Part shown: piece after piece, positions 23,812-33,283 of the stretch
Position numbering within the stretch: position 1 is the first letter of the stretch
Layout: the number at the start of each line of letters is the position of its first letter
Source: Nitrososphaeraceae archaeon
Lineage (GTDB): Archaea > Thermoproteota > Nitrososphaeria > Nitrososphaerales > Nitrososphaeraceae
DNA: 37,766 nucleotides
Direction of reading: 5' to 3'
Assembly: GCA_016782225.1 (NCBI GenBank)
Contig: JADDOW010000095.1
Span: forward strand, 1 to 37,766
Translations under genes and position numbers: made by a program
The notes under the pieces: generated by a model
What the model was told of the DNA's origin: nothing
What the model saw: only the letters and a program-made list of their open reading frames with translations
The model's database searches: none

Positions 23812-24804
23812 ATGGATAATGCATATATCCATAACCTGCAAGGAGTTGAATCAATCCAAAACGAAAACCTGGATTGGGTACATGTTGAGAAACCTAGTAG
23901 AGGAAAGTTGGATACTATCGCAAAAATGTTCCCAATTCACGAATTAAATATTGAGGACTGCTTGTCAAAAAACAATTTGCCAAAAATTGACAGGTATGAC
24001 GATCATATTTTTATAATTCTTCAGTTTCCAACTACCCATAAAGACAAAACATCACCAAGGTTTAGCCAGTTGTCTCTGTTTGTAGGCAAGAACTACCTTA
24101 TAACCATACACCAGGGTGACCTAAAGTCGTTGTCCGAGCTTTTCCAGTCATGCAAGTCAGACGATACCAAAAACAAACGTGAAATCATGGGAAGAACATC
24201 TGGTTATCTGCTGCACAGTGTTGTAGATGTTTTGGTGGATGATTTACTTCACATATCCATGAAAGTGATAGGAAACTTAGACGATGTTGAAGACGATGTA
24301 TTTGACGATAAGATATCCAATGCTAAGGAGGTATCGACTCTAAGAAGAGAGATAACAACACTTAGGAGAATAGTGATTCCATTAAAAAAGATAATGTTAG
24401 AACTAACCTCTAGGGATGTAAAGAGGTTTTCAAGCATAAGTGATAAGGAAGATGAGGAAGATTTGATATCCTATTTTGATGACGTAAATGACCATATTTC
24501 AAAAGTTTTGGAAGCCTTGGATGAGTCAAAGGAGACTATTGAGATTTACAAGGACACTGATTTTATGCTAAGCAGTGAGAAGACTAACAAGATTTTGAGT
24601 TTTTTGACCATTTTGTTTACATTGTCAATTCCAGTAACAGTGTTGGGCACATTCTATGGGATGAATATCTATATTCCAGGCAGTGTAAATGTCGACAAAT
24701 CAATTTACAATCATTTGCCCCTTTTTCTTATAGTATTGGTATCGATAGTATTGACAATTGTAATGATATGGTATTTTAGAAAGTTGGGGTGGATAAATAT
24801 TTGA
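23812..24804 (+). CDS. corA: CorA-type magnesium/cobalt transporter
   Basis: 330 residues. A large cytoplasmic N-terminal domain with long charged helices precedes two membrane spans at the C-terminus. The family signature GMN is at residues 283-285 (FYGMNIYIPG), just after the first span. The second span is LFLIVLVSIVLTIVMIWYF, followed by a basic tail. CorA pentamers conduct Mg2+ and sometimes Co2+ or Ni2+. Length is normal. ATG start, 45 bases after the HxlR gene; an AT-rich box about 30 bases upstream suggests its own promoter. No evident functional link to the arsenic genes. Confidence 0.9.
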   Translation: MDNAYIHNLQGVESIQNENLDWVHVEKPSRGKLDTIAKMFPIHELNIEDCLSKNNLPKIDRYDDHIFIILQFPTTHKDKTSPRFSQLSLFVGKNYLITIHQGDLKSLSELFQSCKSDDTKNKREIMGRTSGYLLHSVVDVLVDDLLHISMKVIGNLDDVEDDVFDDKISNAKEVSTLRREITTLRRIVIPLKKIMLELTSRDVKRFSSISDKEDEEDLISYFDDVNDHISKVLEALDESKETIEIYKDTDFMLSSEKTNKILSFLTILFTLSIPVTVLGTFYGMNIYIPGSVNVDKSIYNHLPLFLIVLVSIVLTIVMIWYFRKLGWINI

Positions 24805-24904
24805 CAAAATGAAAATAAAACATTTTCAAGTGACAAAAATTCCAGAAATGGGGTGGAATGAAATAAATTGATACATTGATATTTGAAGGTCAATTGGCTC
24901 TATA

Positions 24905-26479
24905 TCAACGAATTTTATAGGTTGAGAATAAGGCATTTGAATATACATTATCCAACCAAAGAGTATTGTCTTGGCTCTTTGCAATATCTATAACATAAGT
25001 TGATGAAGAGAATTTGTCTTCTCTTATCAAATTTTTGATAAAGTCTGCAACCGGTATGTCTGAATACCTGTAGCTGCGGTTATCCTGCAAATGCATTTCC
25101 ATCAAGCCACGCCAATGTTTGTCTCCAACTATTGTTGAATCTTTTTCGGTATTGTGATTTATCCAAGATATGGCATTTAATAGGTGAACGTTATCTTTGA
25201 TGTCCATAGAATTAAACTGCATTGTTACAGGAACAAAGTGTTCTGTATAATTCCTTGAAACATCAAATAAAACAAATGGTGTATCGTATGGCATTACTTC
25301 AAAAGACAAGCCCATCGTAACAGGTATAATCAATATCAACGAATAGATAGCAAATGATACAACTCTATGCCTGTTTTTTATTGATAAGTTTACTACTATC
25401 AATGTTTTAATTCTGGCCTCTATCGTGATTAATCCATAAGCGGAAAAAAAAGAGACAAAAATACCGCTTAAGATTGTCCACCTGTCTGCAACTAATGCTT
25501 CCTTTTCTGGGAATAATATCCAGGTAAACGATAATGCAGTAGTTATTAATAGCGGAATTTTCAACAACCAATTGTTTTTCATAGATAGATATCCAAAAAT
25601 TCCTGTGGAGATGTTCAGACCATTGATAAGAATGAACAAAGCAAACAGGTTTGTAGAATTATAGTATGACTTGTCATTTGATTGTGTAATTGTTGGCGTA
25701 TTTACAACACTATTGATTGCAGGGGCTATAGAATTGCCAATCACCATAATTTCAACCGCAAATACCATCGAGATTAGCAAAGCAGCGATAATGACGATTC
25801 TTCTTTTTCTCAGTAAACCATAAATGAAAAGTGATATGCATAGCAATCCCCCAATCATCCTATCGGATGATACTGTAACCAATGAAAAAACAATAACAAG
25901 CGACAAGTCTTTCCACATAAAATTATTTTTTGATTCTATTTTGGAGAGAAAAAAGAAAGAAAACAGCATTGTTGAAAGGGCAAATATATCTCTATGTAAA
26001 TCCCATGCCGTTCGCAATACTGAAATTTGGAAGAGGACAAAAACTGTAAGAAATATGCATTGGATTAAATTCAATTTAAACACATACTTTGATAGAACAA
26101 ACAAACTCACCGCAAAAATACCAAAAAAAGAAACAGCAAATATCAAAACAGTGTGATGGGGAGATAACCCGGATAATTCACTTACCAAATACAACATGCT
26201 GACATAAAGCGGGAATTGAGAGGACACAATTGACCAGTGATTGTCAAAGTTATGTACAACCGGAATATAGTAATTGACCACATCATACCCTATTGGATAA
26301 GGATAAGCAAATATCTCTGGAATTATTCGTATTATGCACCCTATGGCAAATGTGCATAGGATTAAGCATTTATTGCTAAAATCGGTTAAATGAACATTAT
26401 GTAATTTGTAACTTATAGTCCAATGGAATTTTTGCAGAGTTAAAGATGTTGTGTTGGTAATGATTTTCCTTTTCGTTAT
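24905..26479 (-). CDS. Multi-span membrane protein, possibly GT-C glycosyltransferase-like
   Basis: About 524 residues with some ten hydrophobic segments and a soluble C-terminal part of about 120 residues. The frame is open well upstream of the GTG at 26281, encoding a first span (KCLILCTFAIGCIIRIIPEI) and the loop AYPYPIGYDVVNYYIP. That early Tyr/Asp-rich loop after span 1 recalls GT-C membrane glycosyltransferases, where an acidic residue there is catalytic, but I would not go beyond resemblance. No ATG occurs before the upstream stop; ATA at 26477-26479 stands near where a start is expected. The tail has WINHNTEKDSTIVGDKHWRG, a motif type seen in surface-glycan enzymes. Function uncertain. 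Confidence 0.5.
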   Translation of the reverse strand: MTKRKIITNTTSLTLQKFHWTISYKLHNVHLTDFSNKCLILCTFAIGCIIRIIPEIFAYPYPIGYDVVNYYIPVVHNFDNHWSIVSSQFPLYVSMLYLVSELSGLSPHHTVLIFAVSFFGIFAVSLFVLSKYVFKLNLIQCIFLTVFVLFQISVLRTAWDLHRDIFALSTMLFSFFFLSKIESKNNFMWKDLSLVIVFSLVTVSSDRMIGGLLCISLFIYGLLRKRRIVIIAALLISMVFAVEIMVIGNSIAPAINSVVNTPTITQSNDKSYYNSTNLFALFILINGLNISTGIFGYLSMKNNWLLKIPLLITTALSFTWILFPEKEALVADRWTILSGIFVSFFSAYGLITIEARIKTLIVVNLSIKNRHRVVSFAIYSLILIIPVTMGLSFEVMPYDTPFVLFDVSRNYTEHFVPVTMQFNSMDIKDNVHLLNAISWINHNTEKDSTIVGDKHWRGLMEMHLQDNRSYRYSDIPVADFIKNLIREDKFSSSTYVIDIAKSQDNTLWLDNVYSNALFSTYKIR

Positions 26480-26636
26480 GACTGTTTAAACTTACTTAAT
26501 TTATGACACCATATAAAATAAACCACACTATTGAATTTGAACCAGCAAATATTTATGATTATTATACAATATATTTTTGTGTATTTTTTTGTTTTAGGCA
26601 TAATATTGCTTTTGAACAAAAACCCATCTTATCAAC

Positions 26637-26768
26637 ATGTCAATAAGCAATTACAATATTGCAATAATCTCACACTTTCCAAATGTTATATTCATTGACT
26701 ATACCAATTTGGATGTGCCATCCAAATCCATGGTTCCTTTTCCAAGAGTAATCCTGCATTTAAAATGA
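26637..26768 (+). CDS. Small ORF, first of a coupled pair
   Basis: A 43-codon ATG frame (MSISNYNIAIISHFPNVIFI...) whose stop overlaps the next ATG as ATGA. No family recognised. A frame shifted by one base across its 3' half runs directly into the next ORF, so the two may be one decayed gene. Confidence 0.25.
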   Translation: MSISNYNIAIISHFPNVIFIDYTNLDVPSKSMVPFPRVILHLK

Positions 26769-26914
26769 TGGAAGCTGATTCAAATTGCGCAATCATAAAA
26801 CATCTGTTATCAAGAAAGCAAATAGTTAGAGTGGATGCAAAAGACACTGCAATAATTAAATCTATTACAGGAAAGCCTCTCTCAGAGATTTTTACTTGGA
26901 CAGGAGTTGACTAA
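26765..26914 (+). CDS. Small ORF, second of a coupled pair
   Basis: 49 codons, MMEADSNCAIIKHLLSRKQI then VRVDAKDTAIIKSITGKPL, ending in TWTGVD. Composition is protein-like and soluble. The open frame continues about 20 codons upstream of the ATG, as in a fragment of something longer. Not recognised. Confidence 0.3.
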   Translation: MMEADSNCAIIKHLLSRKQIVRVDAKDTAIIKSITGKPLSEIFTWTGVD

Positions 26915-27382
26915 AGATAGGTCATCGAGGAAAACGGTTTTGATGGTGTTTTCTTTAAATCTTTATCTTCCCTTTAATTATTTTTACTATCGACTCTTTT
27001 ATGTACCAATTCAGTTTCCCTTCGAAATTGACTGGGAGAATATGAACTGGAAGCAGAAGTATCTGTCAAGGATAAGGACTTTCTCTTTTTGATTTAAAGA
27101 TGGTAATCAATCTTGCAATTTTAATTCCACCATCTGTAGAGAACGATGTTCACTCCAACTAGCATAATAACAATCAATACAATTTTGCCTTGCATTGATA
27201 AATCAGACAAATCAATAAACCTAAATCATGTAACTGGAGATGTGTTGATTACATGAAACGCTGAAAGAATATGCACAGTTGAAGGTTTTTTCTTCTTCAT
27301 TGGATAAGTCACATAATAGTGGTATTACTGCTTGATAATACAGATTAACATTTTGATTATTGCCGAGTTATAGTTACATCAA
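26915..27382. other. Intergenic region, nothing recognised
   Basis: 468 bases. Short hydrophobic frames only. No repeat, RNA or terminator that I can support. Confidence 0.5.
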
Positions 27383-27811
27383 TTAACTATTGGGTACATA
27401 CAACAAATACATAAAAACAATCATGCTTAAAATGACAATTGTTGCTGTGGTGGTGTAAATAATTTTATGATTTGGCATATATGTATGGGATTGTATAGAT
27501 TTGTGTGTGTTGAGGTAGTTTTTTAATGCAAACAATATCAACATAATAGCCAAAAGTACTATTCCTGTGCCAATCAAATAAGACATTTGGTCTATCCAGG
27601 ATTGTGTTTGTTGTATCGGTAACCTATTAGATTCATCAAAATATCTTTGTATTATTAGTCTGAACTCTATTATAAAGAAACTAAACTTTGCAACGATAAA
27701 ACCAAGTCCAATTAATGCGATACAGGTCCTTACCCATGCCAAGAATGTTCTCTCATTTGCAAGATACTGCTGCGAACGGTCAGGTATTGATGAACCCTCT
27801 TTATCAACCAT
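27383..27811 (-). CDS. DUF202 family membrane protein
   Basis: 142 residues with the family signature at the N-terminus: YLANERTFLAWVRTCIALIG then GFIVAKFSF. Three membrane spans follow that pattern (residues about 30-50, 75-100 and 115-137), with a longer outside loop between spans 1 and 2 than in the minimal YidH form. Function of the family is unknown. ATG start. It is divergent from the CBS-TrkH gene, and the 138-base gap holds both promoters. Confidence 0.85.
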   Translation of the reverse strand: MVDKEGSSIPDRSQQYLANERTFLAWVRTCIALIGLGFIVAKFSFFIIEFRLIIQRYFDESNRLPIQQTQSWIDQMSYLIGTGIVLLAIMLILFALKNYLNTHKSIQSHTYMPNHKIIYTTTATIVILSMIVFMYLLYVPNS

Positions 27812-27949
27812 ACTGTAATTTCAGACAAACTATATTAAAATTTGATATTGGAAAGTCATTCCTTTCACTTTATCCTGGCAAATTACAATTCAGTATCAGC
27901 AAACTTTAAACATAATACTATAATTGAATGATAGCATTCTGATAACACC

Positions 27950-28810
27950 ATGGTGGCTGAACCTCTTGAGCGCTCCGTCCTGTCATACCTGCCTCACGGT
28001 TTCATTGTTTTGGATGAGGATACCAACGCAGCCAGTGCAGTTCGGCAAATGCATGCTAAAAAGGCTGAGATAATCATTGTCAAGCAACAGAAGGAGGATG
28101 GCAAGTTTGTTGGTATCTTGACTGACACCGACATTTTGGACAAGGTTGTGGTAAGGGGAGACGATTCAGACCAGGTGCTGCTAAGGGACATTATGTCATC
28201 CCCAGTCATAACGATTTCGGCAAAGGCAAACGCAAGACAGGCACTTGACCTCATGAGGCTAAATTCGATAAAGCGAATTCCAGTCACCGACAACATCAGC
28301 ATTTTGGGAATCGTGACACGAGATGGATTGGCCCACGCAATCCAGACATCCGTCTTGGAAAGGACATTTAGGCCCTATAGGTCCGTAATAAGGGAGCACT
28401 ACAAGCCCATATGGGGAAACTTGGGATTTATTCTGCAGTTTGCTGGAGTGTTGATTATAGCACCGGGTCTTTTGGCTTCGGCGTTGGGTGAGGTTGTTGC
28501 AGCCACCGGGATATTCCTTGGAATCATTTTCATGTTTTTGACCGGTTTTGCGCTAAACGTCTATGGCGAGAAAACACCCCTAAACCTAAGGCAGGCGTCG
28601 GTTCTCATGGTGTCAAGTTTTGTGCTGCTGAGTTTCTTTGGGAGCATTCCTTACATGTATGTTAACCCATTCTACAAGGGCATTGACCCTATCGCAAAAT
28701 TCTTTATTACCTCCAAGCCAGACCGATGTACCCATATTAACGTAAAACGCTTTGGCATACAGCAAGAAATCAAAGTTACTGTAAAAAAAAGAGCCCAACT
28801 CTTTTTTTAA
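27950..28810 (+). pseudogene. CBS-TrkH potassium transporter, 3'-truncated
   Basis: Residues 15-70 and 80-135 are two CBS domains (FVGILTDTDILDKV; RDIMSSPVITISAKANARQA; IKRIPVTDN; GIVTRDGLAHA). Then come a basic linker and membrane spans, LGFILQFAGVLIIAPGLLAS and a second pair. NVYGEKTPLNLRQASVLMVS, then FGSIPYMYVNPFYKGIDP, is typical of the first repeat of TrkH/KtrB potassium channels, just before the selectivity loop. The homology ends near 28700, before the filter, and the last 34 codons are antisense to the opposing gene. So the transporter has lost about three of its four pore repeats. CBS domains usually bind adenine nucleotides and gate such channels. The domain order suggests a natural fusion, now broken. 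Confidence 0.75.
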
Positions 28811-29797
28811 AAGACTCCATTTTCCAAAGATTAGAGAGATCTTATCGTTGTAGTTTGATGCTATTCTATCAAAATAATCATTTAGTGGAACACTATCAAA
28901 GAATAAATTCACTTTGTTGACATGTACATTAGGGATATGTAAGCGGGCATTTTTTAAGCCGACGTGATGATATCTGACAAGAGCAATTGTCAACATTACT
29001 CCAAATAACTATAACTCATACGTGCTGTCGTGGCTATCAGTTTCTTTTTTAGTCTTTATTAGCATATGACCCAAATCCGAATGCTTGCTTTCAGAATGCG
29101 CATAGATACTAACATCCTGTTGTTGCCCTTTGCATATGTAACTGTCAACATTCACAGTAATCTTATCAAGAGCTTTTCTTACTTTGCCTTCTGACTCTCC
29201 AATTGTTTGACATAATTGCAGTAGAGTTATGTTACGAGTTAGAGAAATACTTTCTAAAATTTTTTGCGAGATTGATATGGTATTATCAGCTGCACCATCG
29301 TTATTCTCAACTACCCAATTATTTACTAATTTGTCAAAGAAATGAGATTGGAAAAGATAGCTGTTTATTGCGGGGTGACCTAAATATGTGGATTCAAAGT
29401 AAGAAAAATGATCTTCTAGATCCTTAATATTAATCTGTTTTGGATTCAAAATACAGTACCATATAATAGCTTTCCAGAACTTTTCAGAAGAGTGGGATTT
29501 GGAGGTAGAAGAATAACTTTCAGATATAAAGGCATTTATCCTTTTTTTGTTAGAGCAAAGTATCGCTTGCCCCTTATTCCAGACATTGATAAGGACGATA
29601 TGCGTATAAATCCTCTTTTTTTTTCTGAGACTATCTATAGCATTAGAAACATCAGAATAATCAGACTTTGTCATGTCTTCAGCCATTTTTTTTGATAACT
29701 GTCCTTCTAATCCAATATGTCTTAGGATTTTTATCTGCAGCAGAGGTTTCTTTATTCCGGCCTCCTGATACCATTTTTTTTCTCCCAATATGGGCAT
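28700..29797 (-). pseudogene. Unknown protein with winged-helix parts, nonsense and 3'-truncated
   Basis: From the ATG at 29797 (MPILGEKKWYQEAGIKKPLL, 30 bases after a TATATATA box) the protein has a winged helix (QIKILRHIGLEGQLSKKMAE, then DYSDVSNAIDSLRKKK). A second helical DNA-binding-like part around RNITLLQLCQTIGESEGKVR follows, then DSTYEL and a TAG at 29009-29011. The same frame stays open beyond the stop: LFGVMLTIALVRYHHVG, then NYNDKISLIFGKWSLLKKEL. The continuation looks like the same protein, so the TAG is a nonsense mutation. The frame then runs into the TrkH gene near 28700, where both lose their 3' ends. A longer start at 29851 is possible. Function unknown. Confidence 0.6.
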
Positions 29798-29857
29798 TCT
29801 ATTATAATGGCCATAAAATGCCCCTATATATACACATGAATATCGCATCATATGCTG

Positions 29858-30028
29858 ATGGAAACATCATTAAAAATTATTGAAAATCTGAACATAGGGG
29901 TTAAAGGTGCCACTGCAAAAGTTATTTCTTTAAATATAGGAGTGGGACTTCTACTACTTCTGCTGTCATTCATTGCATTAGATGGTCACAACTATCATGC
30001 CAAAAAAATGGGGGAGATGAAAAGTTGA
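29858..30028 (+). CDS. Small single-span membrane protein
   Basis: 56 residues: a short amphipathic start, one membrane span (VISLNIGVGLLLLLLSFIAL) and a polar tail DGHNYHAKKMGEMKS. ATG start about 30 bases after a TATATATA box that it shares with the divergent minus-strand gene. Family not recognised. A single-span peptide like this could be a subunit or regulator of a membrane complex, but nothing in the context says which. Confidence 0.45.
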   Translation: METSLKIIENLNIGVKGATAKVISLNIGVGLLLLLLSFIALDGHNYHAKKMGEMKS

Positions 30029-30132
30029 GATATGAATTATTTATCCAATGTAAAGCATGTCGCGAAAATATCACCATGATTGCTATGGCATAAAGAGTGT
30101 AGACGATGATATAGTTTCGATAGCATGTACAT

Positions 30133-31005
30133 GTGCATATTGCAAGGAAACAAGGGGTACAAACAACTTTGGCGCAATTTAAAGACGTTTACAAACACGA
30201 AATTTCCTTGTTGGTTGAAGACGCGATAGGCAAACTCGAAAAGGTGGATGCACAAGCGGAAGGGCAGAAAAAGCAAATTGTTGTTGATTTGGCCAAAAGC
30301 CTTGAGGGCAAAATTCCAACAGACACAATATTCATGGAGATTGTTGACAAACTGCATGGTAGGGTATCTCCGCGTTTTATACGTGAATGCCTCGAAGAGA
30401 AATACAAGCAAAAGGCTCGTGTAGACAATGCAAGAAAACAAAATCGACAACCACAATGCAAGATCGACAATAAGTTAGCGGCGCTACCGCCGCTAAATGC
30501 AGTAGTTGGAACCGAGGGGATCACCATACTTGATGCGGATAATCTAATGCCGCTTTCAGGAAATAACGCAGATAACAAGTCATCTGCAACTGTCATAGAT
30601 GCCTCAGCTGCGGATATAACTATAGCCGAATTACCTTATGAACAACAAGAAGAGCAAGAGCAACAAATAGTGAAGCAGATTAATCCTAAAGATAAAGAAG
30701 AGTGCCAAAATTGCAAAGACCTTTACACTAAAAACCTGGAACTAGAAGAGGCTCTTGCAAAATCAAACCAGATGATTACTGCGGATAAGATGGTATCTAC
30801 ATCTACAGATGACCATGATAAAGAGAACAATAATGAGATCTTGAATTTTGAATTTTTTATGCCATATGGGGAATTACAGAAGCACATGGCTTCCTTGTAT
30901 CAAAAGGCATCTAGTGTAGAGGTGTGGTTTTGTGGCAAAATACATAAAAATACAAGAAAGGTTCTTTCTCCAAAACTTGGAAAATTGAGTCAGTATCAGC
31001 AATAG
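30133..31005 (+). CDS. Coiled-coil protein of unknown function
   Basis: 290 residues, soluble and charged. The N-terminal half has a helical region (LVEDAIGKLEKVDAQAEGQK, then VVDLAKSLEGKIPTDTIFME and IVDKLHGRVSPRFIRECLEE) that may be a small HTH-like bundle. A low-complexity linker follows, then a CxxC (EECQNCKD) leading into a coiled coil, and a C-terminal part with FEFFMPYGELQKHMASLY and EVWFCGKIHKNTRKVL. The linker carries the 24-base hairpin repeat in coding form (AALPPL). Start by GTG at 30133 is uncertain. The stop is five bases before the next gene, so it is co-transcribed with the winged-helix paralogue. It probably belongs to a mobile element; no function assigned. Confidence 0.55.
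   Translation: MHIARKQGVQTTLAQFKDVYKHEISLLVEDAIGKLEKVDAQAEGQKKQIVVDLAKSLEGKIPTDTIFMEIVDKLHGRVSPRFIRECLEEKYKQKARVDNARKQNRQPQCKIDNKLAALPPLNAVVGTEGITILDADNLMPLSGNNADNKSSATVIDASAADITIAELPYEQQEEQEQQIVKQINPKDKEECQNCKDLYTKNLELEEALAKSNQMITADKMVSTSTDDHDKENNNEILNFEFFMPYGELQKHMASLYQKASSVEVWFCGKIHKNTRKVLSPKLGKLSQYQQ
30474..30497. repeat. GC-rich hairpin repeat, copy 2, inside a gene
   Basis: GTTAGCGGCGCTACC followed by GCCGCTAAA. TTAGCGGCG and CGCCGCTAA form a perfect 9-bp stem around CTAC. One mismatch to the copy at 862. It lies in frame in the linker of the coiled-coil protein. Confidence 0.75.
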
Positions 31006-31010
31006 GATGA

Positions 31011-32063
31011 ATGTGTGGATGGGTTTTATATTTGACTTCTGTTAATGTTGTACACAGGAACAATGAAAAGAATGTACCATTAGATTCAAAGAAAAGTGTA
31101 CATAATGATGAATTAGTCCATAGTAATAGACAAAGAAGATATACAAAAAGACAACAAGTAAAGGAACTGGCAAAAAAGAAATACGATGAAAATGGTAGTG
31201 CCATCACCATTTTGGACTTGCAGGTTGGTTTTAAGATAAATAAAGTACAAGCACAACGGCAAATCAAACATCTTCATACGGAAAAATTCCTATATACTGT
31301 TGATGACCTAAAGAAACAAGGCATAGTCTTCAATGGCAAGAAAAGGGAAAGGCCACAAAAATACTATCTGACAGAGATGAAGGCCCGGATAATTGAGGAC
31401 AACAAAAACAATGTCCAAAATGATACCACGGGGATAAACCCAATTGACAACCAAAAAATCCAAAATCTCCATGACTGGCTTCGCCAGGTTTCCCAGGTAA
31501 TGCTATACGTACACAAACTTCAGATTAGGACTTGTGTGAGTAAGGAGTGCTATGATGATTTAAAAGATATCATGCCGGCGCCGATAAACGGCGCCAAAAC
31601 CTATGATCAAAGGATAGGCCAGGTTCAGCACACCCCCAATGTAAAGTACGTTATATCGCCCAATGGCACCATTATGATTTACATATCCTGCAGCAATAAT
31701 CCTTTCCGGCTTCAATGTGAGGAAGACATCACCGCTATCATGGTATATCTTGGCAGGGTGGAAGATAGGCTAAGGCTGCTTTTTGCGGACACAAGGGATG
31801 AAATTGTACAGCCTGTAAACAAGTGGATCCTAAAAGCCTGTGACGTCAACAAAGACATAGAGATAGATGGATTGGCTCAGTTAACATTACTTGACATTCA
31901 GATTCCATTGTTTGAGAAAGCACTAAGGGCTTATGTAAAACCCATAGGGGACAGAGTTTTTTATAGAGTTGAATTGGGCATTACACCTAACAAACCAGTA
32001 GAAGAGGCTTTGGAGAAACTAAGAACAAAAGTTGTAATAGACCAAGATGCTTTCAGACTGTAG
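31011..32063 (+). CDS. Winged-helix paralogue family protein, intact member 1
   Basis: 350 residues. A basic N-terminus (SNRQRRYTKRQQVKELAKKK) leads into a winged helix (GSAITILDLQVGFKINKVQA, recognition helix AQRQIKHLHTEKF, wing with KRERPQKYYLTE). The C-terminal 160 residues are the shared domain: SPNGTIMIYISCSNNPFRL, YLGRVEDRLRLLF, VNKWILKACDVNKDIEIDG, then ALRAYVKPIGDRVFYRVELG and ITPNKPVEEALEKLR. It is the most complete copy. Sequence relatives in the window are 17742 (diverged), 11800 and 33122 (dead). A GGCGCC inverted repeat lies in its coding DNA. The start could be ATG 31011 or a later TTG. Likely a DNA-binding protein of a mobile element, possibly for replication or partition; this is inference. 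Confidence 0.65.
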   Translation: MCGWVLYLTSVNVVHRNNEKNVPLDSKKSVHNDELVHSNRQRRYTKRQQVKELAKKKYDENGSAITILDLQVGFKINKVQAQRQIKHLHTEKFLYTVDDLKKQGIVFNGKKRERPQKYYLTEMKARIIEDNKNNVQNDTTGINPIDNQKIQNLHDWLRQVSQVMLYVHKLQIRTCVSKECYDDLKDIMPAPINGAKTYDQRIGQVQHTPNVKYVISPNGTIMIYISCSNNPFRLQCEEDITAIMVYLGRVEDRLRLLFADTRDEIVQPVNKWILKACDVNKDIEIDGLAQLTLLDIQIPLFEKALRAYVKPIGDRVFYRVELGITPNKPVEEALEKLRTKVVIDQDAFRL

Positions 32064-32254
32064 TCATATTATCAGGTGACTGATGCCCGCCCCTAAAGCA
32101 GGCCGATAGTTCGATTTAGGAATACCAAGTCCTATGATTTGATCACCTTTCTAATACATTTTTATTGCAAAACACTTGTTTTCAAAATATTTTGTCTGAA
32201 TTTGTATTGTTGTTGTTGTTGCGTCGTATAGTATAACTACCGAATTGAATTATA

Positions 32255-32884
32255 GTGGCATTGTTGTCAAAAATTCCTTTAGCTACAATATCGCTGATTG
32301 TAATTAATGCTGCTATTTTTGCAATGGGTTTACTTACTGATTCACAATCTCAAATTATCCGAAACTATGGATTCATCCCTGACTCTTTGTTTAATGCTGA
32401 TGGCTTAGCCTATCTTAACAATCAACAAAATGGCGATAATGGTTTTCTTTCCTCATTATTGCGAATGTTCACCTCTATGTTTATTCATGCGAATATAGCT
32501 CACATTGCTTTCAATCTTGTTTCTCTTGCATATATGGGTGGGTTTGCTGAAAAAGCCATTGGAATTCCACGGTATCTCTCTGTATATTTTCTGTCCGGAT
32601 TGTTTGCCGCGTTCTTTCATGGAATAATTGCGTCTTACCTATTAAACAATGGTCAAGTGTTACTAGTTGGAGCGTCTGGAGCAATTTCTGGCATATTGGG
32701 GATGTCTGCAGCTCTTGGCAACAGGCAAGCATACTACTGGCTAGTATTTCAAATAGTTTTTGCATTTCTGGGATCAGTATCATCAATCCCCATAGCGTTT
32801 ACTGCTCATGTTGGTGGATTTATAGCTGGATTGCTGTTGACGAAAATTCTTGTTATGATGCAGCGTAACAAAATGACAATATAG
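32255..32884 (+). CDS. Rhomboid family intramembrane serine protease
   Basis: 209 residues, six membrane spans. The catalytic dyad is present: Ser141 in GASGAISG and His185 in AHVGGFIAG. The oxyanion and fold residues are in HANIAHIAFN (His78, His83, Asn87). These proteases cut transmembrane segments of other proteins within the bilayer; the substrate is unknown. Residues 30-65 form an extracellular loop rich in Asn and Gln. The start is a GTG, about 27 bases after an AT-rich box, fitting a leaderless transcript. It is intact and alone on its transcript. Confidence 0.9.
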   Translation: MALLSKIPLATISLIVINAAIFAMGLLTDSQSQIIRNYGFIPDSLFNADGLAYLNNQQNGDNGFLSSLLRMFTSMFIHANIAHIAFNLVSLAYMGGFAEKAIGIPRYLSVYFLSGLFAAFFHGIIASYLLNNGQVLLVGASGAISGILGMSAALGNRQAYYWLVFQIVFAFLGSVSSIPIAFTAHVGGFIAGLLLTKILVMMQRNKMTI

Positions 32885-33121
32885 GAAAAAGATAATCACA
32901 GCTTTTTTAGAAGATTATAGATCTCCAATCCATTTTTTAGTTTTAATTTTGGTGAATTAATTGTGTTGGATTACCATGCCATTACCATATGCATTGTCAA
33001 AGACATCATCATCAGAAGATATATCGCATAATCTTTCTTACCCGATGAGCAGAAAAAAGGGGGAAGGAAAAGGTTAATTTCATTGTATGATAACACCATG
33101 TGTTGCTTGATTTAGGTATAG

Positions 33122-33283
33122 AAAATCGATTTGAGAACTGAAAAATTCCTCACACCAAATCAGCACATTGGAGAAGCTTTGGAGAATATAAGGACCAATG
33201 TGGATTTGGACAAAGATTTCTTATTGTTTGATGGTGATGCTGATGGTTGCGGTAGTGAAAAAGAAGAGAATAATGTTACATAA
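33122..33283 (+). pseudogene. C-terminal tail of another winged-helix paralogue
   Basis: The frame reads KIDLRTEKFLTPNQHIGEAL then ENIRTNVDLDKDFLL and an acidic end. It corresponds to FYRVELGITPNKPVEEAL and EKLRTKVVIDQDAF at the end of the gene at 31011. Everything upstream of this tail is missing. It lies 1.06 kb after the intact copy, on the other side of the rhomboid gene, as if a tandem duplication had been mostly deleted. Confidence 0.65.
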
